Below are positions 17,297 to 25,821 of a stretch of DNA of 64,000 nt, piece after piece. Under the pieces are notes generated by a model. It was not told the DNA's origin. It made no database searches and saw nothing but the letters and a program-made list of their open reading frames with translations. Source of the stretch: CAYZED01 sp964477445 (GTDB lineage Bacteria; Bacillota; Clostridia; Lutisporales; Lutisporaceae); contig CAYZED010000004.1 in assembly GCA_964477445.1 (NCBI GenBank), positions 98,876 to 162,875 on the forward strand, read 5' to 3'. Made by a program: the position numbers and the translations under genes. Each line of letters opens with the position of its first letter. Within the stretch, counting starts at the first letter, position 1.

Positions 17297-18559
17297 TTAA
17301 ACATATTGTTTATTCTGATCAAAAACTCTTTTAATCATCTTTGCTGATTTAATGCACTTTTCTTCTGAAACTGCGCAAACTGCGAAACGTACACCTTTTG
17401 CGAGTGGAACACAGTAAAGATCTTCTTTACACAACTCTTCAACTAATGCCTTAGAATCCTTACACGGAATACTAACAAAGAATCCATCTCTATATGGAAG
17501 AATTTCTAAGCCAACTTCTGCCGCGGACTTGCAAAACGCTGCAGCTCTTCTCTTTAGCATCTGTTTAAACTCTTCTTTTTCTTTCATATAAGCTTCTTGT
17601 TTTTCTTTGTTTTCCATAAGCTCAATCATAACTTCCATAGCGCCTCTTGTTACATTAGACCAACTTGCTCTTCCAGAGTGAAGGTTCGCGTACATAAATT
17701 CCTCAGCTCTATCTTCTGTAGGAGCAATACAAATAGCAGCTCCACATCTTAACCCATACATGGTATAGCTCTTCGACATACTGAACGCAACCACAACAAT
17801 CATGTTTTCAGGCAAATTCTCGAACTTCTTAAAGAACTCTCTTTCAGTTCCGTTATCTCCAGCAAAATCTATATATGCTACGTCAACCATTAAAATGACT
17901 TTTTTGTCATCTTTAGACGCAATTTCTTTAAGTCCATCAAGTACTTTATCCCAATCGTTCAAATCGAGACTGAAGCCAGTTGGATTATGGGCTGGGGAGT
18001 TAATAATAGTTAGAATTCTCTCCTGTGTTTTTGCTAGTTCCTTAGCTCCTGCCACTAGTCCTTCAGCATTATATTCGCCGTCTTCTTTAAAAAGCGGATA
18101 TGTTGTAAGTTTTCGGCCATATTCTTCTAGAATCGTTTGGTAAGGTGACCAATACCAATCACTTGTTAATATTGTATCTCCTTCTTCTGTATAGTTAAAA
18201 ATCGTATTCTTCAATGCTCCAGTTCCACCAGGAGTCGCAACAGCTCTCAAGTGCGCATTCGGCTTATACTCTCTAAAGCAAGCATCAATTACAGCTTCAA
18301 TATATTTAGGTTCTCCAGCTAACGCCGCATAAGCTGCTATTCTTTCGTTATCAAGGTTTTTAAACACATCAAAAACAGAATTCATGCATATTAAATCACC
18401 ATTTTCGTAAGTCAATGCTCCAATAGTCGCGTCAATGACATTTTCAAGACCTTTTTCTTCAATAGCTCTTTTAGCACGGCCTGCTAGATCAAAGATAATA
18501 TCTCCTTTTCTAGGCCAACAAGCCCTAGGTGAAACAATACTTCCAAGTTTTTTTTCCAT
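17297..18559 (-). CDS. PLP-dependent aminotransferase, class I/II
   Basis: A 420-residue fold-type I aminotransferase. Motifs include ATPGGTGAL (phosphate-binding), NSPAHNPTG, and the PLP lysine in FSMSKSYTMYGLRCG. The overall pattern resembles aromatic or aspartate-type aminotransferases of Clostridia. The substrate cannot be fixed from sequence. RBS GGAGGGG precedes the ATG at 18559. It is a single-gene unit with its own terminator at 17227-17261. Confidence 0.85.
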   Translation of the reverse strand: MEKKLGSIVSPRACWPRKGDIIFDLAGRAKRAIEEKGLENVIDATIGALTYENGDLICMNSVFDVFKNLDNERIAAYAALAGEPKYIEAVIDACFREYKPNAHLRAVATPGGTGALKNTIFNYTEEGDTILTSDWYWSPYQTILEEYGRKLTTYPLFKEDGEYNAEGLVAGAKELAKTQERILTIINSPAHNPTGFSLDLNDWDKVLDGLKEIASKDDKKVILMVDVAYIDFAGDNGTEREFFKKFENLPENMIVVVAFSMSKSYTMYGLRCGAAICIAPTEDRAEEFMYANLHSGRASWSNVTRGAMEVMIELMENKEKQEAYMKEKEEFKQMLKRRAAAFCKSAAEVGLEILPYRDGFFVSIPCKDSKALVEELCKEDLYCVPLAKGVRFAVCAVSEEKCIKSAKMIKRVFDQNKQYV

Positions 18560-18657
18560 TAATAAACCCCTCCATTATAATTAATACTCTCATGATGCAT
18601 TATACATCACGAGGCTCTATTTTTTCAACGATTAAAATTACTATATATTCGAAACCT

Positions 18658-19554
18658 TTAAGGAACCATAATCTCTAGAGCTTTATTCAATACACTTATC
18701 TCAAATGGAAGCTTGGGCCCTTTTTCTCCATCTGCATCAGTCGGGCAAACTGGATCGCACGTAATCTTAATATGCTCTGTTTGAAATCTATGAATTCTAC
18801 TATCTTCTTGAATATCACCTGTTACTAATTTAATAAAAACGCCTAAAAGTTCACCAAGGTTTCCTGATCTAATTGCAACTACATCAAGTAGTCCATCATC
18901 AATTGAAGCATCAGGCGCAAGTTTGCCAATTCCACCTGCGGCACTGCTATTCATTACAAGCAAAAGAAGCAATTCTTCTTCAATAATTCTTACACTTCCT
19001 GTTACCATCTCAGCTTTAAAAGCTGTTATCTTTGGTAATTCTTCAAGACCTTTAATGTAATAAGCTATTTTACCCAGTGCGTTTTTTAACTGAGTATCTG
19101 TATTATGAGGTATTCCCATTATCATCCCTGTGCTAACTACATTGATAAAATGTCTATCGTTAACTTTACCAACATCTATCTTACGTGTATTACCATTAAT
19201 TATTATATCGCAACATAAATCCACATTCTTAGGTATACCCAAAAATGTAGCAAAATCATTAGCAGTCCCATAAGGAAATACTCCTAATGGCAAATGATAG
19301 TTATATTTTAGCATAATATCTACCGTACCACTAATGGTGCCATCTCCGCCAGAAATTAAAATGCCATCATATTTATTAACATGTGATTCTTTTTTCATAG
19401 AAACAATAAGATCTTCTAAGGAACTAGTCCTACCCAACCTCCAAGGATGTACTTCTATTCCATTCTTTTGGAGCTGACCGATTACTCTATCAAGACGTGT
19501 TTTAAAACTGGCATCTCCTGATCTGGGGTTATATATTAGCTTAAATTTTTTCAA
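18658..19554 (-). CDS. YegS/diacylglycerol kinase-like lipid kinase
   Basis: A 298-residue protein using a TTG start at 19554 behind GAGGTGG. The kinase signature is NPRSG at the N-terminus, GGDGTISGTVD in the nucleotide-binding loop, and YGTANDFATFLG. The C-terminal beta-rich half includes DASIDDGLLDV. It phosphorylates a lipid hydroxyl (diacylglycerol or related) at the membrane surface. It stands alone, upstream of the aminotransferase with a 98 nt gap. Confidence 0.87.
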   Translation of the reverse strand: MKKFKLIYNPRSGDASFKTRLDRVIGQLQKNGIEVHPWRLGRTSSLEDLIVSMKKESHVNKYDGILISGGDGTISGTVDIMLKYNYHLPLGVFPYGTANDFATFLGIPKNVDLCCDIIINGNTRKIDVGKVNDRHFINVVSTGMIMGIPHNTDTQLKNALGKIAYYIKGLEELPKITAFKAEMVTGSVRIIEEELLLLLVMNSSAAGGIGKLAPDASIDDGLLDVVAIRSGNLGELLGVFIKLVTGDIQEDSRIHRFQTEHIKITCDPVCPTDADGEKGPKLPFEISVLNKALEIMVP

Positions 19555-19645
19555 GTTAAACCACCTCAACAGTATTATACATTAGGTAATTAATAAAGGC
19601 AAAAAAATTATGAAAATGAGACTAGAAGCAGTCAAAACACTTTCG

Positions 19646-19674
19646 TTGATTTTTTAAACAATTTCATTTATAAT
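19646..19674 (+). promoter_or_regulatory. Predicted promoter of the XRE-Fic operon
   Basis: TTGATT (19646-19651), a 17 bp spacer, then TATAAT (19669-19674), 37 nt upstream of the XRE start. This is a good sigma-A match. Confidence 0.7.
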
Positions 19675-19710
19675 TAAAACAATAAACGATAAGGCAAAGG
19701 AGTAAGTTAT

Positions 19711-19926
19711 ATGTCAATATCTGAACAACTAAAAATTTTATGTGTAAAACTTGGGATAAGTGTATCAGAACTTGGTCGGTTAACTGGTAAAAGCCCTCAG
19801 GCCTTCAGTCAAAAAATGAAAAGAGAGAGCTTCACCGTTGATGAACTAAAGCGAATCGCGGAGGCATCAGGCTGTAAATATGAAGGTTCCTTCATTACTC
19901 AAACTGGCGAAAAGGTCACATACTAA
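19711..19926 (+). CDS. Small XRE-family helix-turn-helix protein
   Basis: A 71-residue protein that is almost entirely a Cro/C1-type HTH (LCVKLGISVSELGRLTGKSP as the two helices), with a short beta tail. It precedes the fic gene by 20 nt and shares its promoter at 19646-19674, so it likely autoregulates the pair. Small XRE proteins of this kind commonly accompany Fic toxins. Whether it neutralises Fic directly is not shown by the sequence. Confidence 0.8.
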   Translation: MSISEQLKILCVKLGISVSELGRLTGKSPQAFSQKMKRESFTVDELKRIAEASGCKYEGSFITQTGEKVTY

Positions 19927-19946
19927 TTAAAAGGTGGTATAAACAA

Positions 19947-20696
19947 ATGAATATATATGAAAAAACCGACCGTTTTCATGATACTATTACAAAAATTCGC
20001 CCTTTCGAGGGGCATATGTTACAGCAGCTTAAGGACTACTACCGAATTGGACTCACTTGGTCAAGTAATGCAATCGAAGGAAACACTTTTACAATTAGCG
20101 AAACAAAAGTGGTTCTTGAAGATGGTATAACCATTGGCGGTAGGTCTCTTCGGGATTTTTATGAGACCGTAGGACACGGTGATGCATACGATTTTATGTT
20201 TACACTTATTAGTGAGAGATCTATCTCCTTAGATGACATAAAAGCCATGCACCGACTGTTCTACAAGAACATTGACGAGACAAATGCTGGCACATGGAGA
20301 ATGGAAAAAATTATTGTCTCAGGCTCTGAATATGTTTTCCCTAAACCACAGGAAATCGAGCGACAAATGCGAGATTTAGAAAATTGGATTAAAGTTGAGA
20401 GAGCCAATTATCATCCAGTAATCTTTGCCGCTATGCTACATCTAAAATTTGTATCGATACACCCATTCATAGACGGAAACGGCAGAGCAAGCCGTCTCAT
20501 AATGAATTTGGCACTAATTCAAGATGGCTACCAGTTGGCTATAATCCCTCCTATATTGCGTTCTGAATACAATGATGCTATTCGACAGTACCAGAATAAA
20601 GGCAACCCCGATCCATTCTGTGATTTTATTGCAGAACGAGTTTTTGAAACTCAGAAGGAAATAATGCGATTACTATGCATTCCATTCCCAAAATAA
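19947..20696 (+). CDS. Fic domain protein, autoinhibited class II type
   Basis: A 249-residue protein. The Fic motif HPFIDGNGR (172-180) is complete, with catalytic His172, so AMP (or other NMP) transfer to target hydroxyls is expected. The N-terminal helix contains SNAIEG (Glu44), which matches the inhibitory [S/T]xxxE[G/N] motif, so it is probably self-inhibited and conditionally active. The start follows AAAGGTGG. There is no winged-helix C-terminus, unlike longer Fic/DNA-binding proteins; the small XRE gene upstream may supply that function. Confidence 0.9.
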   Translation: MNIYEKTDRFHDTITKIRPFEGHMLQQLKDYYRIGLTWSSNAIEGNTFTISETKVVLEDGITIGGRSLRDFYETVGHGDAYDFMFTLISERSISLDDIKAMHRLFYKNIDETNAGTWRMEKIIVSGSEYVFPKPQEIERQMRDLENWIKVERANYHPVIFAAMLHLKFVSIHPFIDGNGRASRLIMNLALIQDGYQLAIIPPILRSEYNDAIRQYQNKGNPDPFCDFIAERVFETQKEIMRLLCIPFPK

Positions 20697-20741
20697 CAAA
20701 TAAGGGGATGTGTCATTATTTTCGAAGAAATATTTCGGAGC

Positions 20742-21332
20742 CTAAATAATTAGTGTTATAATCCTAGCAAAATCAATGCAAAACTGCATGTCTTTTGTAC
20801 TAAGTTTCGCTTTATAATATTGTTTGATATCATTGACCTTTGAAACCATTTCTAGCATTTCTTCAGCATTTGTATTTGCCACATCAAAAACTGATTTATA
20901 TCCTGCTTCGAAAAAGTTTCTTGCTGCAGCAGGTCCAACACCGTTTATTCTGACAAGGTCACAAAGCGAGATTAATTCCCGTGCTTTATCAAATGAAATT
21001 GATAACTTTTGGGTTATTTCGTTTTTATCATTTAGAGAATAATAAAATTTACAAAAGTGCTTTGTGGATTTAATGCCTTCCTATTTCACGTCTTAGGATA
21101 GTTAGGTAACCTTTGGACAAACCCGACTTTTCTGAAAACAGACCAAGTTTCTGAGGGTTGATAATGAATTCTTTAATTCCGCTAAATTTTCAATCTGGCA
21201 GTCATGCATCATTTGAAAACTGGGATCCATATCCTTTTGTAGTATTTTTCTGCCCGGCAGCAAATATTGTTTTTTTAAGATTTCTTTATATGCATTAATT
21301 GGAATCTTGCTTAAATCCAGTGAATACTCCAC
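20742..21332 (-). pseudogene. Frameshifted DUF4332 (helix-hairpin-helix) protein gene
   Basis: A GTG at 21332 (RBS GGGGAG) opens a frame encoding SLDLSKIPINAYKEIL...PGRKILQ, which stops at 21102. The same coding signal moves to a second frame (SGLSKGYLTILRREIG, stop near 21076). It then passes to a third frame that runs to a TAG at 20742 (GIKSTKHF, then VRINGVGPAAARNFFEAG). Together these cover the order of a DUF4332-type helix-hairpin-helix protein. They imply one frameshift near 21130 and a deletion near 21076. It begins 18 nt after the HigA/ImmA stop, so it was the third gene of that operon. Sequencing error could explain the first shift but not easily the second. Confidence 0.75.
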
Positions 21333-21350
21333 ATCATCAGCTCCCCATTT

Positions 21351-22409
21351 TTACTTATTACTGTTAATTTCATATTTTTCTCTAATTTCGTTAAAACGGT
21401 CATATGGAATATGATTTTCCTTTTGTAATCGACCCAAAACTATACCTGGAGATATGCCGATTTTATCGGCAAACGAAACAATGGACTCTTTGGAATAGCT
21501 ATGTTTCTCGATGAAAGAATTATAATCACAAGGAGAAATCAAAGTGTCTTTTGCAAAGTAATCTGCTTCGTTTTCTTCTTCAATTGTTGTCTCTACAACA
21601 TTGCTAATGTGCCCCGAAATAATATGATGCAATTCATGAAATAGACTGAACCAAAAATTATCTGCATACTTTACTCTCAAAGTTAACCCCATTACAATTT
21701 TGTTGCCATCGTAAAAAGTTGCACCATGTAAGAAAGATCCACCAATGTTCGGAAGAAAAACCAATGTAATACCACAATTCCCCAACATTTCAATAAGTTT
21801 TTCGTAGAAAATTTCTGGCGGTTTCGTAGTCATCTCTCGAATTTCAAGCATTTCTTCTTCTAGTTTGCTAATATTGATTGGTGCCACATTATATTTTCTT
21901 GCTTCTAATCTTGCTTTTTGGGCCCAAGCAGCAAGATAATAATCACTGACTATACTTTCTCCGGTTTTTCTATAAGCTATCCCTGGAATTTTTAAACTAT
22001 CTAATAAATCTAATTTAGCTACTTCAAAAAAACGTCTTAATTGTTTCACTTTTTCTTCTGCAATTTTCGTTTTTTCGACCCATCCAAGTGCTGCAATTTT
22101 TGCGTAAGGAAAAGCATTAACAAAATCTACGTCTCGCTCCAAGTCCTGTTCTAAAGCAATGCGCGCCAATTTTTCTCGATAAATGATTTCGAGATTATTC
22201 CAAAAACTCGCTGGTGCTCCTAAAACAGATTCCAATCTTAATGCAACATCATGCGTTAATTCTACTTGACCATTAATCAATCGACTTACATGCTTTTCTG
22301 ATAAATCCATTCTTAGTGCAAGTTCTTTTTGTTTCATTCCTCGGTTTACAATTTGGTCACGAATTGTCGAACCTGGCGGAATAGCAATGGTTTGCTTGCT
22401 ATATATCAT
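21351..22409 (-). CDS. HigA-like antitoxin: XRE HTH fused to ImmA/IrrE metallopeptidase domain
   Basis: A 352-residue protein. An HTH is at about residues 15-60 (MKQKELALRMDLSEKHVSRL), typical of HigA antitoxins. A C-terminal ImmA/IrrE domain carries the zinc motif FHELHHIISGH (HELHH 258-262) and a later ENEADYFAKD segment. It follows the HigB-type toxin gene by 26 nt. The HTH should bind the operators at 22750-22815. The protease domain could cleave a partner or itself; which one is not evident. Phage/ICE regulators also use this architecture, but the toxin next door favours a toxin-antitoxin system. Confidence 0.88.
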   Translation of the reverse strand: MIYSKQTIAIPPGSTIRDQIVNRGMKQKELALRMDLSEKHVSRLINGQVELTHDVALRLESVLGAPASFWNNLEIIYREKLARIALEQDLERDVDFVNAFPYAKIAALGWVEKTKIAEEKVKQLRRFFEVAKLDLLDSLKIPGIAYRKTGESIVSDYYLAAWAQKARLEARKYNVAPINISKLEEEMLEIREMTTKPPEIFYEKLIEMLGNCGITLVFLPNIGGSFLHGATFYDGNKIVMGLTLRVKYADNFWFSLFHELHHIISGHISNVVETTIEEENEADYFAKDTLISPCDYNSFIEKHSYSKESIVSFADKIGISPGIVLGRLQKENHIPYDRFNEIREKYEINSNK

Positions 22410-22435
22410 AATTTACACCTCCCAATCACATACAT

Positions 22436-22735
22436 TTAGTGGTAGTCTTCTATTTTAATAATCCTTACGAACTGAATTTCTTGATTATTTTGTTCAAAAA
22501 TCAATCTATATGGATGTAACAAGTCCATCGCATACTCACCTTTTCTATTTCCCTGCAACGGGTGACATCTTCCGATTGAAAACTGAACAAGCATTTCTAC
22601 AGAAGTAGCCGCTTTAATTTCATCTACACGTTGATGAATTAAAACTGCCATTCTCTCACCATATTCTTTTTTAGCACAAGCAAAGTCGGTGCACACTTTT
22701 TCCAATTTATTTGACTTGTATTTTATGCCAAGCAA
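22436..22735 (-). CDS. HigB/RelE-like type II toxin
   Basis: A 99-residue protein using a TTG start at 22735 behind GAGGTG. It has the compact RelE-superfamily pattern, with SIGRCHPLQGNRKGEYAMDL in the core strands and a C-terminal PYRLIFEQ...IKIEDYH. Such toxins are ribosome-dependent mRNA endonucleases. It is the first gene of the operon with the HigA/ImmA protein, the toxin-first order usual for higBA. Confidence 0.8.
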   Translation of the reverse strand: MLGIKYKSNKLEKVCTDFACAKKEYGERMAVLIHQRVDEIKAATSVEMLVQFSIGRCHPLQGNRKGEYAMDLLHPYRLIFEQNNQEIQFVRIIKIEDYH

Positions 22736-22749
22736 TTCATCACCTCTTT

Positions 22750-22815
22750 ACCTTAAAGGTTAATTCATTATATCACATTTCACTATTGCCATCAATAACA
22801 ATTTACCGCTAAGGT
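22750..22815 (-). promoter_or_regulatory. Promoter and twin operator of the higBA-like operon
   Basis: On the minus strand TTGATG (22790-22795), a 17 bp spacer and TATAAT (22767-22772) form a strong promoter. It is flanked by two copies of one element, TTTACCnnnAAGGTTAAT. The first contains the palindrome ACCTT-A-AAGGT (22750-22760) and the second contains ACCGCTAAGGT (22805-22815). The copies are 55 bp apart, one just after the -10 and one just before the -35. This is the expected layout for autorepression by the HigA-type HTH. Confidence 0.7.
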
Positions 22816-22916
22816 TAATTTAGTATTCTATTGGCGCGTATATAACTTCTTCCATCTATAAAAAATTATTCTTAACACTTTCTCCCTCACGCTTCACAAT
22901 AATATCTCCTTAGCTA

Positions 22917-23543
22917 CTATGAGGCGTTACTATAAACTAACGGGGCATAAATCGTCTGAGGTTTTTCTTTTTCTGGTAGTTTTTTATACCCACTAATCAA
23001 TTCATACATATCTTTTGTTAAAAAAACTGCTCTTAAATCATTCCCACCATACAGTGCATATACTCGTTCTTCTGAACCAGCTTCTTTCAAAAGCTTATTA
23101 ATTATTGAAAAACTTTTACAAGTGCCAATTACCGATAAGTATTTTGATTTCAAGTCCTCTTCTGAAAATATCTCATATTTGATTTTATTAACTGTGATTT
23201 CATAGCCAGTTTCTGAAAAATTCTCATCTGAAATAATCATTTTCACTTTCTGTTTTTCCATAAATGGCTTAATAACTTCAAAAAAACCACCAACTCCGCC
23301 TTCTGAAAGCTCTTCAGCATCTATTGCAAAGTCTCTTCCTGATTCCTCCCAACCAAAAATATAATCTGCCTTAATTGATTCAGATTTTATATTTTCGATA
23401 TGCTTAAAATCAGCATACTTATAATATCCAAGTTCCTCTAATTTTGAAATCAATGTTTTTATGTCTCCTCCAGCCATTATTGTACAACCAACTAAACTCA
23501 ATACTAAAACAATTATTATTACTACGATAATCAAATTTTTCAC
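22917..23543 (-). CDS. Predicted lipoprotein of unknown function
   Basis: A 208-residue protein with a GTG start behind TTTGGAGGG. A hydrophobic signal of about 20 residues ends in the lipobox LVGC, so it is anchored outside the membrane. The body is mixed alpha/beta and acidic, and I recognise no domain. It has its own promoter at 23614-23642. It lies between the higBA operon and the repeat-rich tRNA region. Confidence 0.7.
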   Translation of the reverse strand: MKNLIIVVIIIVLVLSLVGCTIMAGGDIKTLISKLEELGYYKYADFKHIENIKSESIKADYIFGWEESGRDFAIDAEELSEGGVGGFFEVIKPFMEKQKVKMIISDENFSETGYEITVNKIKYEIFSEEDLKSKYLSVIGTCKSFSIINKLLKEAGSEERVYALYGGNDLRAVFLTKDMYELISGYKKLPEKEKPQTIYAPLVYSNAS

Positions 23544-23613
23544 TTATCAACCCTCCAAATTTTGGCATTCGCGTAAATGAGAGTGCACTAAAATATTGAA
23601 CCGCTCCATATTT

Positions 23614-23642
23614 ATTATACTAAAATTTTCTAATAATGTCAT
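23614..23642 (-). promoter_or_regulatory. Predicted promoter of the lipoprotein gene
   Basis: On the minus strand ATGACA (23637-23642), a 17 bp spacer, and TATAAT (23614-23619), about 70 nt upstream of the GTG start. Confidence 0.55.
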
Positions 23643-23707
23643 ATGATTATGAATTTCTATTGCTTTAATATATTCTATTAAAATCGAAATCTTTTCTATA
23701 CCATCAA

Positions 23708-23797
23708 GCTACCCGAATTAATTTGACTCTATATGTCTGTATTATTAGCTCTTTTCCGCTACTTCGGGCGCGGTCAAGCTAACAGAGTCAATTTATT
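23708..23797. repeat. MITE-like hairpin repeat, truncated copy
   Basis: Ninety bases identical as far as I can read to 23929-24018. It starts GCTACCCGAATTAATTTG and contains the inner hairpin around CCGCTACTTCGGGCGCGG. The right terminal arm is missing. A third fragment of the outer arm, with one mismatch, sits at 23819-23836. Confidence 0.85.
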
Positions 23798-23928
23798 CCA
23801 ATATTCTTTCGCCTCCAAGCTACACGAATTAATTCGCTTTGGCTCCGAATCCCACTTTGGTATTTTTGCGCAATAAAAAAGCTACCTTTAAACAGACCTA
23901 TTTTATTTTTCCACATACTTACCATAAT

Positions 23929-24030
23929 GCTACCCGAATTAATTTGACTCTATATGTCTGTATTATTAGCTCTTTTCCGCTACTTCGGGCGCGGTCAAGC
24001 TAACAGAGTCAATTTATTAATTCGGGTAGC
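23929..24030. repeat. MITE-like hairpin repeat, complete copy
   Basis: A 102 bp element bounded by inverted arms: GCTACCCGAATTAAT at the left and ATTAATTCGGGTAGC at the right. A second arm pair follows (TTGACTCT / AGAGTCAA). The whole element can fold into one long hairpin. It encodes no protein. No transposase is seen in the window. It could be a non-autonomous element or a structured RNA/DNA repeat. Confidence 0.85.
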
Positions 24031-24052
24031 TATAGGTGGGATGTCTTTTGTG

Positions 24053-24090
24053 GTGGGTTCGAATCCTTATCAATCATTCGAAAACTAAAA
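24053..24090 (+). pseudogene. Possible vestigial tRNA 3' end facing the tRNA-Ser genes
   Basis: The plus strand reads GTGGGTTCGAATCC (24053-24066) then CATTCGAAAACTAAA. The functional tRNA-Ser(GCT) on the minus strand reads GTGGGTTCGAATCCCAC and later CATTCGAAAATTAG. The two face each other across the terminator hairpin at 24091-24114, forming a large imperfect palindrome. I infer the remains of a convergent tRNA whose 5' part was replaced by the repeat element. Confidence 0.4.
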
Positions 24091-24114
24091 AACCACTTAC
24101 TTTCGTAAGTGGTT
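24081..24114 (-). terminator. Terminator of the tRNA-Ser cluster
   Basis: Perfect 10 bp stem AACCACTTAC / GTAAGTGGTT with a 4 nt loop (24091-24114). On the minus strand TTTTAGTTTT follows. Confidence 0.85.
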
Positions 24115-24127
24115 TCTAATTTTCGAA

Positions 24128-24220
24128 TGGCGGAGAAGGTGGGATTCGAACCCACGCGCCAGTTTCCCGGCCTACACCCTTAGCAGGGGCGCCTCTTCGA
24201 CCGAACTTGAGTACTTCTCC
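24128..24220 (-). tRNA. tRNA-Ser (anticodon GCT)
   Basis: The minus strand starts GGAGAAGTACTCAAG. The anticodon stem-loop CCCCTGCTAAGGG gives GCT, reading AGC/AGU. A long variable arm follows, then the T arm GTGGG-TTCGAAT-CCCAC, acceptor CTTCTCC, discriminator G and encoded CCA. Confidence 0.95.
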
Positions 24221-24254
24221 GGGTCTAAGTTTTTTTGTTCCCTATTAAATTAAG

Positions 24255-24344
24255 TGGAGGAGAGAGTGGGATTCGAACCCACGGACACCTCACGACGTCT
24301 CTGGTTTTCAAGACCAGTTCCATAAACCGCTCGGACATCTCTCC
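24255..24344 (-). tRNA. tRNA-Ser (anticodon TGA)
   Basis: The minus strand starts GGAGAGATGTCCGAGCGG. The anticodon arm CTGGT-CTTGAAA-ACCAG gives TGA, reading UCA and related codons. The long variable arm (GACGTCGTGAGGTGTC) and T arm are normal. The acceptor closes GGAGAGA/TCTCTCC. Position 73 is T rather than the usual G, followed by encoded CCA. Confidence 0.95.
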
Positions 24345-24484
24345 AACAGAACATTCATATTATAGCAACTGAAAAAGACTCTGTCAATATTACTTAAAAG
24401 TATTAATTAATTTTCTTGCTATCTTTCTTGCCAATTTTTTACCATTCTATGATATAGTATCTCTTCTTAGTGATAACGTTTCGC

Positions 24485-25762
24485 CTATTTCCTCTTTTTG
24501 CTTATCCTATCAAAACCCATGTAAGGCCTTAAAATCTCAGGAATTAGCACTGAACCGTCTTCTTGTTGAAAATTCTCTAGAATTGCAGCTACAGTTCTTC
24601 CAATCGCAACACCTGACCCATTAAGTGTATGGATGAATTGAGGCTTTGCTTTTATATCTGGTCTATATTTTATATCTGCTCTTCTAGCTTGGAAATCTTC
24701 AAAATTACTGCAAGAAGAAATTTCAACATATCTATTGTAACTAGGCATCCAAACTTCAATATCGTACGTTTTTGCTGATGAGAATCCTAAATCCCCAGCA
24801 CAAAGCGAAACCACTCTATACGGCAAACCTAGCCCTTGTAGCACTCTTTCTGCATCTCTGGTCAATAATTCAAGTTCATTATATGAATCTTCAGGCTTAA
24901 CGAATTTTACTAATTCCACCTTATTAAATTGGTGCTGACGAATTAATCCCCTTGTGTCTCGTCCTGCGGATCCTGCTTCCGCTCTGAAACAAGCACTGTA
25001 AGCTGTATAATGTATTGGCAAATCGGCCGCATCAAGTATTTGTTCTCTGTACATATTTGTTACTGGAACCTCTGCTGTTGGAACAAGAAAATATTCTGTC
25101 CCAGCAATTTTAAATGCATCATCTTCAAACTTCGGGAGTTGTCCTGTCCCCTGCATACTTTTTCTATTTACTAAAAAAGGAGGAAAGATTTCTGTATAGC
25201 CGTTTTCTGTATGTGTATTTAAGTAATAGTTTATTAAAGCACGTTCAAGCCTTGCTCCTAAGTCCTTATAAAATGTGAATCTCGCACCAGTCACTTTAGC
25301 ACCCGTCGCAAAGTCAAGGATTCCAAGGTCTTCACCAATATCCCAGTGAGCTTTTGGTTCGTATGGAAACTCTGTTGGAAGTCCCCACTTTCTTATTTCC
25401 TGATTGTCTGTTTCATCTTTACCATCCGGTGTAAATTCACTTGGAACATTTGGAAGCGCTAATAAAATCAAATTAATCTCCGAATCTATTTCTGCAACTT
25501 TCTCATCATCTTCTTTAATCTTTTCTGAAATATTTTTGTTCTCGAGTATCAATTCTTCAGCGTCCAACTTGGCCTTCTTTAACTTGGCCACTTCCTCTGA
25601 AACCTTGTTTTTCTTTGCTTTTAGTTCCTCTACAGAAGTTAGTAACGCTCTCTTTTTAATGTCTAGCTCAATAATTTCGTCAATTTTGAATTCCTGCCCT
25701 CTTCTAGCTAGCTTTTGTTTGATTTCTTCTGGATTTGTTCTGATTGCTCTAATATCTAACAT
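24485..25762 (-). CDS. serS: Seryl-tRNA synthetase
   Basis: A 425-residue class II synthetase starting MLDIRAIRTNPEEIK at the ATG at 25762 (RBS GAAAGGAAG). The N-terminal coiled-coil arm for the tRNA-Ser long variable arm spans about residues 25-105. Motif 2 is ACFRAEAGSAGRDTRGLIRQHQF in two parts, and motif 3 is GSGVAIGRTVAAILEN. It charges tRNA-Ser in the cytoplasm. Both its tRNAs lie just downstream on the same strand. An open frame continues upstream through the T-box but has no translational signal. Confidence 0.96.
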   Translation of the reverse strand: MLDIRAIRTNPEEIKQKLARRGQEFKIDEIIELDIKKRALLTSVEELKAKKNKVSEEVAKLKKAKLDAEELILENKNISEKIKEDDEKVAEIDSEINLILLALPNVPSEFTPDGKDETDNQEIRKWGLPTEFPYEPKAHWDIGEDLGILDFATGAKVTGARFTFYKDLGARLERALINYYLNTHTENGYTEIFPPFLVNRKSMQGTGQLPKFEDDAFKIAGTEYFLVPTAEVPVTNMYREQILDAADLPIHYTAYSACFRAEAGSAGRDTRGLIRQHQFNKVELVKFVKPEDSYNELELLTRDAERVLQGLGLPYRVVSLCAGDLGFSSAKTYDIEVWMPSYNRYVEISSCSNFEDFQARRADIKYRPDIKAKPQFIHTLNGSGVAIGRTVAAILENFQQEDGSVLIPEILRPYMGFDRISKKRK

Positions 25763-25821
25763 TTTTATCTTCCTTTCGATGTATAAATTTTTTAACACAC
25801 TCTTAAGCCTGAATAAAAGCG

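Noticed and set aside
19646..23543. Prophage
   Set aside because: HTH, Fic and ImmA-like genes occur in phages, but there is no integrase, terminase, portal or structural gene in the window.
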